Assembly: GCA_963764315.1 (NCBI GenBank)
Contig: CAVXSB010000010.1
Location: 62,001 to 126,000 of the forward strand
DNA: 64,000 nt
Origin: DATLWN01 sp963764315
GTDB taxonomy: Bacteria; Pseudomonadota; Zetaproteobacteria; Mariprofundales; Mariprofundaceae
Reading direction: 5' to 3'
Below the pieces are notes generated by a model that saw nothing but the letters and a program-made list of their open reading frames with translations, was not told the origin of the DNA and searched no databases. Positions within the stretch are counted from its first letter, which is position 1. Every line of letters starts with the position of its first letter. This document shows, in pieces, positions 47,228 through 55,106 of the stretch. Both the position numbers and the translations under genes were made by a program.

Positions 47228-47270
47228 CGGATACAACCCCCGGATGGCAATCGTGGACGCAGGCTAGCGC

Positions 47271-48872
47271 CTAGCGCCGCAAACGCAACGCGAGCGGAAA
47301 GCCGGCGACCAGCGCCGCCACACCGGCCAATTCCTGCCAGCCCGGCGCCCGACCCCAGCCGTAGGCCAGGAGTCCCGCGCCCGCCGCCGCCAGCACCAGG
47401 CCGGCCAGACGCGGCAGCATCGACGGACCCGACTGCGCCGGCGGCGCCGCCGGCCGCTCGGCCAACAGGCGCGTGATCTCGTCGGGCAGCGCCAGCCAGG
47501 CCGCCGCCCCCCGCTTGAGATCCATGGCGGCGCGCTCGATCCTCGCCTTCGGGCCCAGGTTCTCGGCCACCCAGGACGTCACCAGCGGGCGCGCCAGGCT
47601 CCAGATATTGACCTGGGGCTCCAGCTCGCGCGCCACGCCCTCGATGACCACCATCGTCTTCTGCAGCAGCAACAGCTCCGGGCGCGTCTCCATCTGGAAG
47701 CGCTCGGTCACGGCGAACAGATACAGCAGCAGTTCGGCCAGCGAGATATCGCGCAGGGGGCGGTTGAAGATCGGCTCGGCGATCTCGCGCATGGCGTCCT
47801 CGAAGGCGGAAAGATCGACGTCCGGAGCGATATAGCCGGCCTCCAGGTGCACCTCGGCGACGCGCCGGTAGTCCTGCTTCAGAAAGGCCAGCAGCATGTC
47901 GGCCAGGTAGCAGCGACTGGCGATGTCCATGCGCCCGACGATGCCGAAATCGACGAGCAGGATGTCGCCGCCCTTCGACACGAAGATATTGCCCGGATGC
48001 AGGTCGGCGTGGAAATAGCCGTCGACGAACACCATATGAAAGAACAGCGTGGCCAGCCGCTCGCACAGGCGCAGGGTGTCGTGGCCGGCCGCCCGGATGG
48101 CGTCGCGCTCGTCGATCGGAATGCCGGAAACCCGTTCGGTGACCAGCACCCCGAACTTGGTGTGCTCCCAGACCACCGCCGGCACCCGCACGCCCTCGAC
48201 CCCGGCCAGGTTGTCGGCGAAGCGGCTGGCATGCGAGGCCTCGGCACGCAGGTTCAGTTCCTCGCGGATGGTCCGCGCGAATTCCTCGACGACCTCGGGC
48301 GCCCTCAGGCGCCGGTATTCCGGCAGATAGCGCTCGAACAGGGAAGCCAGCATGCGCAGGATGGAGAGATCGGCGTCGATGGTGCGCTCCACGCTCGGCC
48401 GGCGCACCTTCACCGCCACCTGCCGGCCATCGTGCAGGGTGGCGAAGTGCACCTGGGCGATCGAGGCGGCGGCCACCGGTATCTCCTCGAAGTCGGCGAA
48501 GCTGCCGCCCTCGCCGGTCAGCGGACGGCGATAGGCGCGCTCCAGCGTCGTGCGGATGATGGCGAGGCGCTCGGGCGGCACCGCGTCCTGCAGTTTCTTC
48601 AGCTCGGCGGCGACGTCGACCGGCATCAAATCGACGCGCGTGGACAGCATCTGCCCGAACTTGATGAAGGTCGGGCCCAGCATCTCGAACACGCGGCGCA
48701 GCTGGGCGCCGGCCTCGCGCGGCAGCTCGCTGCGCATGAACAGGTGGAAGAACCAGGCGTAAGGGCGGAACAGGTGCAGGCGCACGGCGAGCGCCCCCAG
48801 TCCGTGCGAGGCCAGCACATGTGCGATTTTCAGCAGCCGCAGGCTTTGGCGCAGGCGGCCGAACCATTTCAT
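47271..48872 (-). CDS. ubiB: Ubiquinone biosynthesis ATPase/kinase-like protein UbiB
   Basis: Atypical (ABC1/ADCK) kinase fold needed for ubiquinone synthesis. 533 residues. The KxGQ motif lies in TFIKFGQMLSTR (about 68-79), the Ala-rich nucleotide loop is VAAASIAQVH, and the catalytic core includes HADLHPGN (about 284-291) and LVDFGIVG (about 302-309). Two hydrophobic helices close the C-terminus (about 493-528). ATG 48872 overlaps the ubiJ stop (ATGA). Confidence 0.95.
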   Translation of the reverse strand: MKWFGRLRQSLRLLKIAHVLASHGLGALAVRLHLFRPYAWFFHLFMRSELPREAGAQLRRVFEMLGPTFIKFGQMLSTRVDLMPVDVAAELKKLQDAVPPERLAIIRTTLERAYRRPLTGEGGSFADFEEIPVAAASIAQVHFATLHDGRQVAVKVRRPSVERTIDADLSILRMLASLFERYLPEYRRLRAPEVVEEFARTIREELNLRAEASHASRFADNLAGVEGVRVPAVVWEHTKFGVLVTERVSGIPIDERDAIRAAGHDTLRLCERLATLFFHMVFVDGYFHADLHPGNIFVSKGGDILLVDFGIVGRMDIASRCYLADMLLAFLKQDYRRVAEVHLEAGYIAPDVDLSAFEDAMREIAEPIFNRPLRDISLAELLLYLFAVTERFQMETRPELLLLQKTMVVIEGVARELEPQVNIWSLARPLVTSWVAENLGPKARIERAAMDLKRGAAAWLALPDEITRLLAERPAAPPAQSGPSMLPRLAGLVLAAAGAGLLAYGWGRAPGWQELAGVAALVAGFPLALRLRR

Positions 48873-49531
48873 GGCTTGGCCGCGGGCGGGAAGTGGCGCT
48901 CGATCTCGTGCTCCAGGCGGGTGGCCCGACCCTTGGCGCGGGAGATATGGCGGCCAAGCTCCTCGACTCCGGCCTGCCAGGCCTGCAGGCGCGCCTCATC
49001 GGGCATCTGCATGCCGGCGAGCGCCCCGGATACCGCCGCCTCGGTGCGCGTGCGCATCCTGGCCTCGGCCGCCAGCAGCGCCCGGGCCGCCTCGGCCACG
49101 CGGGTACCGAAATAATCCCCGAAAGCGGCCCGAAGCTCGCGCTCGTAGTCGATATCGGCGGCGGCCAAGAGCTTCTTGAAGCGCAGCATCGCTTCGGTGT
49201 CGCCGGACAGCTTCAGCACCTGCTGGAACACCAGCTCGTCGGCGTCCTCGTGCGCGAAGCAGAGCCTGGCGAAGCCGGCCGTCGTCGCCTCGATGCGCAC
49301 GTCCGGCTCGCCGCTGTGCGCCGTGTGCACCCAGGGACGGCCGGAGGAGAAGCCCATATGGAATACCGCCCCGGTATCGCGCACCTCGATGCGGAACACG
49401 CGCCCGTCCAGCCCCTCCAGCAGCGGCCCCAGGCTCTCGTCGCGGGAGAAGAACAGCTCCAGCACCGTGGACAGCACCACCGCCTGCACCGGCGCAGGGA
49501 TCAGCCGAAGGGGTAAAAACATTACGCTCAT
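48869..49531 (-). CDS. ubiJ: Ubiquinone biosynthesis accessory factor UbiJ (SCP2 domain)
   Basis: Lipid-binding scaffold of the Ubi complex. 220 residues. The N-terminal SCP2-type sterol-carrier domain (about 15-115) is followed by a C-terminal amphipathic helical region (about 140-215) ending RLEHEIERHFPPAAKP. The ubiE-ubiJ-ubiB order supports the name. ATG 49531 lies inside a perfect hairpin (49529-49548); ATG 49522 is an alternative just outside it. Confidence 0.9.
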   Translation of the reverse strand: MSVMFLPLRLIPAPVQAVVLSTVLELFFSRDESLGPLLEGLDGRVFRIEVRDTGAVFHMGFSSGRPWVHTAHSGEPDVRIEATTAGFARLCFAHEDADELVFQQVLKLSGDTEAMLRFKKLLAAADIDYERELRAAFGDYFGTRVAEAARALLAAEARMRTRTEAAVSGALAGMQMPDEARLQAWQAGVEELGRHISRAKGRATRLEHEIERHFPPAAKP

Positions 49532-49548
49532 GAGGCGGGTGCCTCATG
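49529..49548 (-). promoter_or_regulatory. Hairpin covering the ubiJ start codon
   Basis: CATGAGGC (49548-49541, minus strand), loop ACCC, GCCTCATG (49536-49529) is a perfect eight-base-pair inverted repeat whose 3' arm contains the ubiJ ATG. In RNA it would hide the start codon. No U-tract follows, so translation control is likelier than termination. Confidence 0.5.
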
Positions 49549-49931
49549 AATCTTATTAAATGATACGCAACATGCGATCCTGCATGTTGCTCGCGACGAT
49601 CCGCGAAGAGCGCGGGCTTCACGGATCTCACGAAACTGCGTTTCGCCCGTCGTCCGTGGCGGGATAGCTGCAACAACACGCGCATGCGCTGGAGCAAAGC
49701 CTCCCACCCGCACAGGACGTGCGGCGGCGCAACGCGCCGCGAGCATGGTGAAGACCGCGCTCTTCGCCATGCGTCCAAGGCTGAGGACAGGAGTTCCGAG
49801 GCCGTATCTCATGAAACCGGCACCCTCCCCGCCCACGGATGGGCGGCGGCGCAACGCGCCGTGAGCATGGTGAAGACTGCGCTCTTCGCCATGCGTCCAA
49901 GGCTGAAGGCACGATGCCTGAAGCCGTATCA
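49532..49931. repeat. 400-bp structured region with two 122-bp repeats between ubiE and ubiJ
   Basis: Two direct copies start at 49721 and 49843, a 122-bp period; the first 64 bases match at 62 positions (49721-49784 and 49843-49906). The copies carry GGCGC-AAC-GCGCC and GAAGA-N6-TCTTC dyads. Nearer ubiJ are further dyads: GCAACATGC-N6-GCATGTTGC (49567-49590, perfect) and CGAAA-N5-TTTCG (about 49640-49655). One minus-strand frame (49935-49528) is open throughout. Because 122 is not a multiple of three, it reads the two copies in different frames, so I do not call it a protein. No known repeat family is recognised. Confidence 0.75.
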
Positions 49932-50720
49932 TCATAATTTATATCCCCGATGCAGGGCGACGACGCCGCCGGTCATATTCTCGTAGCGGACCACCCCGAA
50001 GCCGGCCCACTGGATCAGCTTGGCGAAGCGACCCTGGTCCGGGAAGCGGCGGATCGACTCGACCAGGTACTGGTAGGCGGCGCGGTCGCCGGTCACCAGC
50101 TCGCCGATGGCGGGGATGATATTGAAGGAATAGGCATCGTAGGCGACATCGAGCAGCGGCAGCACAGGCCGGGAGAACTCCAGGCAGATAAACTGGCCGC
50201 CGGGCCTCAGCACGCGGTGGAACTCGGCGAGCCCAGCCTCGATATCGACGAAGTTGCGGATGCCGAAGGCGATGGACACGACATCGAACGAATTGTCGGC
50301 GAAGGCGAGCCTGGTGCCGTCGGCCTGCACGCAGTCGGCCGTGCCCGGCAGCAGACCGGCATCGACGATGCGGCGCGCGCCTTCATGAAGCATCGGCCCG
50401 TTCAGGTCGGTCAGCACCACGCGGCCGCCGCCGGCCTGCCCCGCCCCGGCCTTCCTGGCCATGCCGATGGCGATGTCGCCGGAGCCGGCCGCCACGTCCA
50501 GCACCCGCGATCCGCGCCTCACTGCCGCGGCGGCGATCATGCGCCGCTTCCACAGCCGGTGGAGGCCGGCGCTCATCAGGTCGTTCATGACATCGTATTT
50601 GTGGGCCACGGACGAAAACACGCCCATGACGCGCCCGGCCTTGTCGGCGGCATCGACGGCCTCGTAACCGAAGTGCGTGCGCCCGGTCTCCGGGGCTGCG
50701 TGGGTGGCGTCGTTGTCCAT
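49932..50720 (-). CDS. ubiE: Ubiquinone/menaquinone biosynthesis C-methyltransferase UbiE
   Basis: SAM-dependent C-methylation of the quinone ring. 262 residues. HFGYEAVDAADKAGRVMGVFSSVAHKYDVMNDLMSAG (about 15-50) is the UbiE signature, followed by SAM motif VLDVAAGSGDIA (about 73-84) and RVLRPGG. ATG 50720 gives normal length. It is divergent from nrdJ. Its last codons touch the repeat block that separates it from ubiJ. Confidence 0.96.
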   Translation of the reverse strand: MDNDATHAAPETGRTHFGYEAVDAADKAGRVMGVFSSVAHKYDVMNDLMSAGLHRLWKRRMIAAAAVRRGSRVLDVAAGSGDIAIGMARKAGAGQAGGGRVVLTDLNGPMLHEGARRIVDAGLLPGTADCVQADGTRLAFADNSFDVVSIAFGIRNFVDIEAGLAEFHRVLRPGGQFICLEFSRPVLPLLDVAYDAYSFNIIPAIGELVTGDRAAYQYLVESIRRFPDQGRFAKLIQWAGFGVVRYENMTGGVVALHRGYKL

Positions 50721-50805
50721 GGCCACGCATCGTAGCAGCGCGGTCCGCACCCTCCAACCGCGCATGCGTAAAAGGCCCGCCGCGCATGCCGGAAAGGGTA
50801 TAAAC

Positions 50806-50814
50806 TGTGGATAA
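50806..50814 (-). promoter_or_regulatory. DnaA box upstream of nrdJ
   Basis: TGTGGATAA on the plus strand is the exact complement of the consensus DnaA box TTATCCACA. It lies about 75 bp upstream of the -35 of the nrdJ promoter and between two divergent genes, not near an origin-like cluster. DnaA boxes are known to control nrdAB in E. coli, so a regulatory role is reasonable. A nine-base match could arise by chance. Confidence 0.6.
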
Positions 50815-50852
50815 ACGGTGCATGGTGTGTGCATGCCGGCGCTACCGCGCTT

Positions 50853-50868
50853 ACACTAGCATTAGCGG
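50853..50868 (+). promoter_or_regulatory. NrdR box 1 (candidate)
   Basis: ACACTAGCATTAGCGG matches the NrdR consensus acaCwAtATaTwGtgt at about 10 of 16 positions, including the ACACTA half and the TAG core. It lies 32 bp, start to start, upstream of box 2, the spacing (three helical turns) typical of paired NrdR boxes. Confidence 0.55.
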
Positions 50869-50879
50869 CTCAAACCACC

Positions 50880-50907
50880 TTGACACCCAAGATGTAGTGC
50901 TTACACT
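50880..50907 (+). promoter_or_regulatory. Promoter of nrdJ
   Basis: A perfect TTGACA (50880-50885), a 16-bp spacer and TACACT (50902-50907, four of six) form a good sigma70-type promoter about 70 bp upstream of the nrdJ ATG. NrdR box 2 fills the spacer. Confidence 0.7.
50885..50900 (+). promoter_or_regulatory. NrdR box 2 (candidate)
   Basis: ACCCAAGATGTAGTGC matches the NrdR consensus at about 12 of 16 positions, with an intact TAGTG half. It sits between the -35 and -10 of the nrdJ promoter, where bound NrdR would block RNA polymerase. No nrdR gene is in the window. Confidence 0.6.
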
Positions 50908-50979
50908 CAGCTCCATGGGCCGCGGGGAGGTCCGTCACCAACACCTTGTCCAGCCAGATCCGTTCCCGGGGGGAGCCGC

Positions 50980-53900
50980 ATGACCGTCAAAGCCAATACC
51001 GTCGAAGCCACACACCACAGCACCAGTGCTGCGGACATGCCGTTGCAGCCGGCCAGCCAGGACATCTGGGACAAGAAGTACCGGCTCAAGGACAAGGCCG
51101 GCGAGCCGGTCGATGCCGACATCGAGGCCACCTATGCCCGCGTGGCGAGAGCGCTCGCCGACATCGAGGCGCCGGAGGCCCGCGAGGCCTGGTACGGCCG
51201 CTTCGCCTGGGCGCTGCGTCACGGGGCGATCCCGGCCGGGCGCATCACTTCCAACGCCGGCGCGTCCGAGCACAAGCCGGCCACCTCCACCATCAACTGC
51301 ACGGTGTCCGGCACCATCCCCGATTCCATGGACGGCATCCTGTCCATGGTGCACGAGGCGGGCCTGACGCTGAAGGCCGGCTGCGGCATCGGCTACGAGT
51401 TCTCCACCCTGCGCCCCAGGGGCGCCTATGTATCGGGCGCCGGCGCCTACACCTCCGGGCCGCTGTCGTTCATGGATATCTACGACAAGATGTGTTTCAC
51501 GGTGTCCTCCGCCGGCGGCCGGCGCGGCGCCCAGATGGGTACCTTCGACATCAGCCACCCGGACGCCGCCGACTTCATTCGCGCCAAGCGCGAGGCCGGG
51601 CGCCTCAGGCAGTTCAACCTGTCCTGCCTGATCACCAAGGACTTCATGGAGGCGGTCAAGCACGACGCGGACTGGGATCTGGTGTTCCCGGCCACCACGC
51701 ACGAGCTCGAGGAACCGGAGATGCGCATCGTCTGGCGCGCCATGCCGGCCATCGCCCACAACGGCAAGCACACGCTCAACGACAAGGGCGAGGTCGCCTG
51801 CCGCATCTACAAAACGATCAAGGCGAGAAGGCTTTGGGACGTCATCATGTCCTCGACCTACGACTACGCCGAGCCGGGCTTCATCCTCATCGACCGCGTC
51901 AACGAGATGAACAACAACTGGTTCTGCGAGGATATCCGCGCCACGAACCCCTGCGTCCCCGCCGACACCTGGGTGCAGACCGCCCGGGGCCCGCGCCAGG
52001 TGCGCGAGCTCATCGGCCGCCCCTTCGACGCCATAGTGGACGGCAAGCCGCACGCCACCGGCCATCAGGGCTTCTTCAGGACCGCGCGCAAGGATGTCGT
52101 GAGCCTGCAAACCGCGGAGGGCCATGCCCTGCGCCTGACCGCCGATCACCGCGTGCGCAAGGTCGTGCGGCTAACCCGCTGGACCTGCGAAACCGCGTGG
52201 ACGGAGGCGGGCTCGCTGCAGGCCGGCGACAGGGTGCTGCTGCACCGGCATGGCGACCTTGCCTGGGAGGGCGAGCTCACCCGTGAGCAGGGCTACCTGC
52301 TGGGCCTGCTGGTGGGCGACGGCGTGCTGAAGGACGATGCCGCCGTGCTGTCGGCCTGGCCGGCCAGGCAGGCGGCCAACGGCACATCCGGCATCGCCGC
52401 CGACGGCGCCCTCGCCCTGATGCGCGAGGCCGAGCATGCCGCCCGCACCCTGCCGCACCGCAGCGACTTCTCCGGCTGGCACGAGATCGCCGGCCGCGGC
52501 GAGTGGCGCCTGAAATCGGCCGCGCTGCGCGAGCTGGCCCTGGGCTTGGGCATGCGCCCCGGCGACAAGGCGATCACGGCGGCCATGGAAAGGGCGTCGT
52601 CCGATTTCTACGCGGGATTCCTGCGCGGGTTCTTCGATGCCGACGGTTCGGTGCAGGGCACGCAGGCCAAGGGGGTTTCGGTGCGCCTGGCCCAGAGCGA
52701 TCTGCCGCGGCTTGAAGCGGTGCAGCGCATGTTGCTGCGCCTGGGTATCGCCTCAACCATCCACCGCGACCGCCGCCACGAGGGCACGTCGCTGCTGCCG
52801 GACGGCAGGGGCGGCATGCAGACCTATGCCACGAAGGCCCAGCACGAGCTGATCGTCGCCGGCGCCAACCTGGAGGCGTTCTGCCGCCGCATCGGCTTCT
52901 CCGACACCGCCAAGCAGGCGCGCCTGGAGCAGACGCTCGCCGGCTACAAACGCCTGCTCAACCGCGAACGCTTCGTCGCCAAGGTCGAGAGCGTGACGGC
53001 GGACGGCTGCGAGGACGTGTTCGACGTGCAGGTGCCGGGCATCAACACCTTCGACGCCAACGGCCTGCACGCGCACAACTGCGGCGAACAGCCGCTGCCG
53101 CCCTACGGCGCCTGCCTGCTGGGCTCGGTCAACCTGACGAAGTTCGTGCTCGACCCCTTCACGGCGGATGCCCGCTTCGACTGGGACGAGTTCCGCGAGG
53201 TGGTGCGCGTATTCACGCGCATGCTGGACAACGTGGTGGAGGTCAACGGCCTGCCGCTGGAGAAGCAGCGCCAGGAGATCATGAACAAGCGCCGCCACGG
53301 CATGGGCTTTCTGGGCCTGGGCTCGGCGCTCACCATGCTGAAGATCCCGTACGGCGCCCCGGAATCGCTGGATTTCACCGAAAACTTGTCCTACGAGATG
53401 GCGCGCACCGGCTTCGAGGTCGGCCTGGAGCTGGCGGCAGAGAAGGGTGCGGCGCCGATCATGGACGAGGACTTCGAGATCACCCCCGCGCTGATGGCCA
53501 AGCGCCCCGAGATGGCGGAGGACGGCATCAAGATCGGCGACAAGCTCAAGGGCCGGGTGCTGTGGGCGCGCTATTCGCGCTACATGCAGCAGTTCGCGAA
53601 CACCGGCAATGCCAGGGATGCGGCGATGCTGAAGCGCCTGGAGGAAGAGGGCTGCCGCTTCACGCACCACACCTCCATCGCCCCCACCGGCACCATCTCG
53701 CTGAGCCTCGCCAATAACGCCTCCAACGGCATCGAGCCGTCCTTCGCGCACCATTATGCGCGCAACGTCATCCGCGAGGGCAAGAAGTCCAAGGAGAAGG
53801 TGGACGTCTTCTCCTTCGAGCTTCTGGCCTACCGCCAGCTGATCAACGAGAAGGCCATGCCCTTCTCCGAGGACGAGGATGCGCAGCTGCCGGACTACTT

Positions 53901-54273
53901 CATCAGTGCCGACGAGGTGACGCCGAAGCAGCACGTGGACATCCAGGCCGCGGCCCAGGTGTGGATCGACTCGTCGATCTCCAAGACCGCGAATGTTCCG
54001 ACCGATTTCCCCTACGAGGATTTCAAGGACATCTACCTGTACGCCTACGACAAGGGGCTCAAGGGTTGTACCACCTTCCGCTTCAACCCGGAGGCCTTCC
54101 AGGGCGTGCTGGTCAAGGAGAAGGACCTGGCCAACACCACCTACCGCTTCGAGCTCGAGGACGGCAGCACGGTGGAAGCCAAGGGCAACGAGGAGATCGA
54201 GTACGACGGCGAGATGCACACCGCCGCCAACCTGTTCGATGCCCTGAAAGAGGGCTATTACGGCAAGTTTTGA
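50980..54273 (+). CDS. nrdJ: Adenosylcobalamin-dependent (class II) ribonucleoside-diphosphate reductase, intein-containing precursor
   Basis: Makes deoxyribonucleotides using a B12-generated thiyl radical. The precursor has 1097 codons; removing the intein (residues 325-700) leaves a 721-residue enzyme, the usual NrdJ size. Visible motifs are SNAGASEHKPATSTINCTVSG (N-terminal redox Cys about 106), AGCGIGYEFS, and across the splice junction N-P|C-G-E, where Cys701 is the radical cysteine with its Asn and Glu partners. SIAPTGTISL follows near the C-terminal part. GGGGGAG lies just upstream of ATG 50980. It is followed by nrdJb, which carries the missing C-terminal module. Confidence 0.96.
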   Translation: MTVKANTVEATHHSTSAADMPLQPASQDIWDKKYRLKDKAGEPVDADIEATYARVARALADIEAPEAREAWYGRFAWALRHGAIPAGRITSNAGASEHKPATSTINCTVSGTIPDSMDGILSMVHEAGLTLKAGCGIGYEFSTLRPRGAYVSGAGAYTSGPLSFMDIYDKMCFTVSSAGGRRGAQMGTFDISHPDAADFIRAKREAGRLRQFNLSCLITKDFMEAVKHDADWDLVFPATTHELEEPEMRIVWRAMPAIAHNGKHTLNDKGEVACRIYKTIKARRLWDVIMSSTYDYAEPGFILIDRVNEMNNNWFCEDIRATNPCVPADTWVQTARGPRQVRELIGRPFDAIVDGKPHATGHQGFFRTARKDVVSLQTAEGHALRLTADHRVRKVVRLTRWTCETAWTEAGSLQAGDRVLLHRHGDLAWEGELTREQGYLLGLLVGDGVLKDDAAVLSAWPARQAANGTSGIAADGALALMREAEHAARTLPHRSDFSGWHEIAGRGEWRLKSAALRELALGLGMRPGDKAITAAMERASSDFYAGFLRGFFDADGSVQGTQAKGVSVRLAQSDLPRLEAVQRMLLRLGIASTIHRDRRHEGTSLLPDGRGGMQTYATKAQHELIVAGANLEAFCRRIGFSDTAKQARLEQTLAGYKRLLNRERFVAKVESVTADGCEDVFDVQVPGINTFDANGLHAHNCGEQPLPPYGACLLGSVNLTKFVLDPFTADARFDWDEFREVVRVFTRMLDNVVEVNGLPLEKQRQEIMNKRRHGMGFLGLGSALTMLKIPYGAPESLDFTENLSYEMARTGFEVGLELAAEKGAAPIMDEDFEITPALMAKRPEMAEDGIKIGDKLKGRVLWARYSRYMQQFANTGNARDAAMLKRLEEEGCRFTHHTSIAPTGTISLSLANNASNGIEPSFAHHYARNVIREGKKSKEKVDVFSFELLAYRQLINEKAMPFSEDEDAQLPDYFISADEVTPKQHVDIQAAAQVWIDSSISKTANVPTDFPYEDFKDIYLYAYDKGLKGCTTFRFNPEAFQGVLVKEKDLANTTYRFELEDGSTVEAKGNEEIEYDGEMHTAANLFDALKEGYYGKF
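51952..53079 (+). mobile_element. Intein with LAGLIDADG homing endonuclease inside nrdJ
   Basis: 376 residues, in frame. It begins with Cys (CVPADTWVQT, block A) and ends His-Asn (GLHAHN, block G), with Cys as the first residue of the C-extein: all splicing residues are present. Block B is TADHRV (intein 63-68). The two endonuclease motifs are LLGLLVGDG (116-124) and FLRGFFDADG (223-232), both with the catalytic Asp, so homing activity may be intact. Block F is VFDVQVPGINTF (356-367). Codon use looks like the host gene, suggesting long residence. Confidence 0.95.
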
Positions 54274-54458
54274 TGGACGCGCACGTCATGTGGCCCGAAC
54301 TGAGATTCCCGCCGATCAACCTCTGGGTGATGCCGGCATGGACGAAGGGCACCGAGACGACGGCGCTGCCGCATAGCATCGCATACCTGCACCGAGCGAT
54401 CACCACGCATCGCCGGCTGCTGGCCACAAGAGGGGGCAGAGATGGCTACCAGGATTGA
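54273..54458 (+). CDS. Possible small protein between nrdJ and nrdJb
   Basis: An open frame of 61 residues beginning MDAHVMWPELRFPPINLWV. Its ATG shares one base with the nrdJ stop (TGATG), and its end overlaps the nrdJb start by 17 bp, as expected for a translationally coupled gene. It has aromatic and Pro-rich N-terminal residues and a basic C-terminus (HRRLLATRGGR), with no signal peptide. I do not recognise a family. It may simply be a coupling frame. Confidence 0.45.
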   Translation: MDAHVMWPELRFPPINLWVMPAWTKGTETTALPHSIAYLHRAITTHRRLLATRGGRDGYQD

Positions 54459-55077
54459 AAAGAAGATCACCGGCTACGAGGTCGTGAAGCCCGAGGGCGA
54501 GGCGGACAAGGCCTCGGTAACGCATATCGCGCCGCTGTTGGAGCGCGACGATGTGCTGGAGGGCAGCACCTACAAGATCAAGACGCCGCATTCCGAGCAT
54601 GCACTGTACATCACGATCAACGACGTGATCGTCGGTGCCGGCACCCCGGAGGAGCACCGCCGCCCCTTCGAGGTGTTCATCAACTCCAAGAACATGGAGC
54701 ACTTCATGTGGATCGTGGCGCTGACGCGCGTGATCTCGGCGATCTTCCGCAAGGGCGGCGACATCACCTTCCTGGTGGAGGAGATGAAGGCCGTGTTCGA
54801 TCCCCGGGGCGGCTATTACAAGCGCGGCGGCAAGTACATGCCGTCGATCGTCGCCGAGATCGGCGAGGTCATCCAGCAGCATCTGGTCTCCATCGGTATG
54901 ATGGAAGGCACGCTGAACACCCCCGAGCTGGAACTGAAGAAACAGCAGATCAAGGAAAAGCTGGGGGACAAGGCACTGAGCAACGCCACTCAGTGCCCGA
55001 AGTGCGCCGCCATGGCACTGGTACGCATGGACAACTGCGACACCTGCCTGGAGTGCGGCCACTCCAAGTGTGGCTGA
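54442..55077 (+). CDS. nrdJb: NrdJb: C-terminal module of the class II ribonucleotide reductase (TSCPD domain, zinc/redox cysteines)
   Basis: 211 residues. A TSCPD-type domain (about 50-165, including HALYITINDVIVGAGTPEE and GGDITFLVEEMKAVFDP) is followed by a C-terminal cysteine cluster CPKC...CDTCLECGHSKCG (about 184-211). This cluster resembles the redox/zinc tail that regenerates the active-site disulfide in class II reductases. Pseudomonads carry the same split NrdJa-NrdJb pair. A ribosome site (AGAGGGGGCAGAG) precedes ATG 54442. A strong terminator follows. Confidence 0.9.
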   Translation: MATRIEKKITGYEVVKPEGEADKASVTHIAPLLERDDVLEGSTYKIKTPHSEHALYITINDVIVGAGTPEEHRRPFEVFINSKNMEHFMWIVALTRVISAIFRKGGDITFLVEEMKAVFDPRGGYYKRGGKYMPSIVAEIGEVIQQHLVSIGMMEGTLNTPELELKKQQIKEKLGDKALSNATQCPKCAAMALVRMDNCDTCLECGHSKCG

Positions 55078-55106
55078 GCCTGCCCTCCGTCGGGCTCGCC
55101 GCACAC

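Noticed and set aside
47224..48999. Long minus-strand frame overlapping ubiB in a second frame
   Set aside because: Arg/Gly/Ala-rich out-of-frame translation; UbiB motifs are in the other frame.
49528..49935. 135-codon frame between ubiE and ubiJ as a protein-coding gene
   Set aside because: The 122-bp repeats are read in two different frames, so the peptide has no repeat conservation. Kept only as a possible coupling frame.
50806..50814. Replication origin near the DnaA box
   Set aside because: Only one box, no AT-rich unwinding element and no dnaA, dnaN or gidA nearby; a promoter role fits better.
50849..50907. Direct repeats GCTTACACT 50 bp apart as iterons or an operator
   Set aside because: Each copy is already explained, one by NrdR box 1 and the other by the -10 of the promoter.
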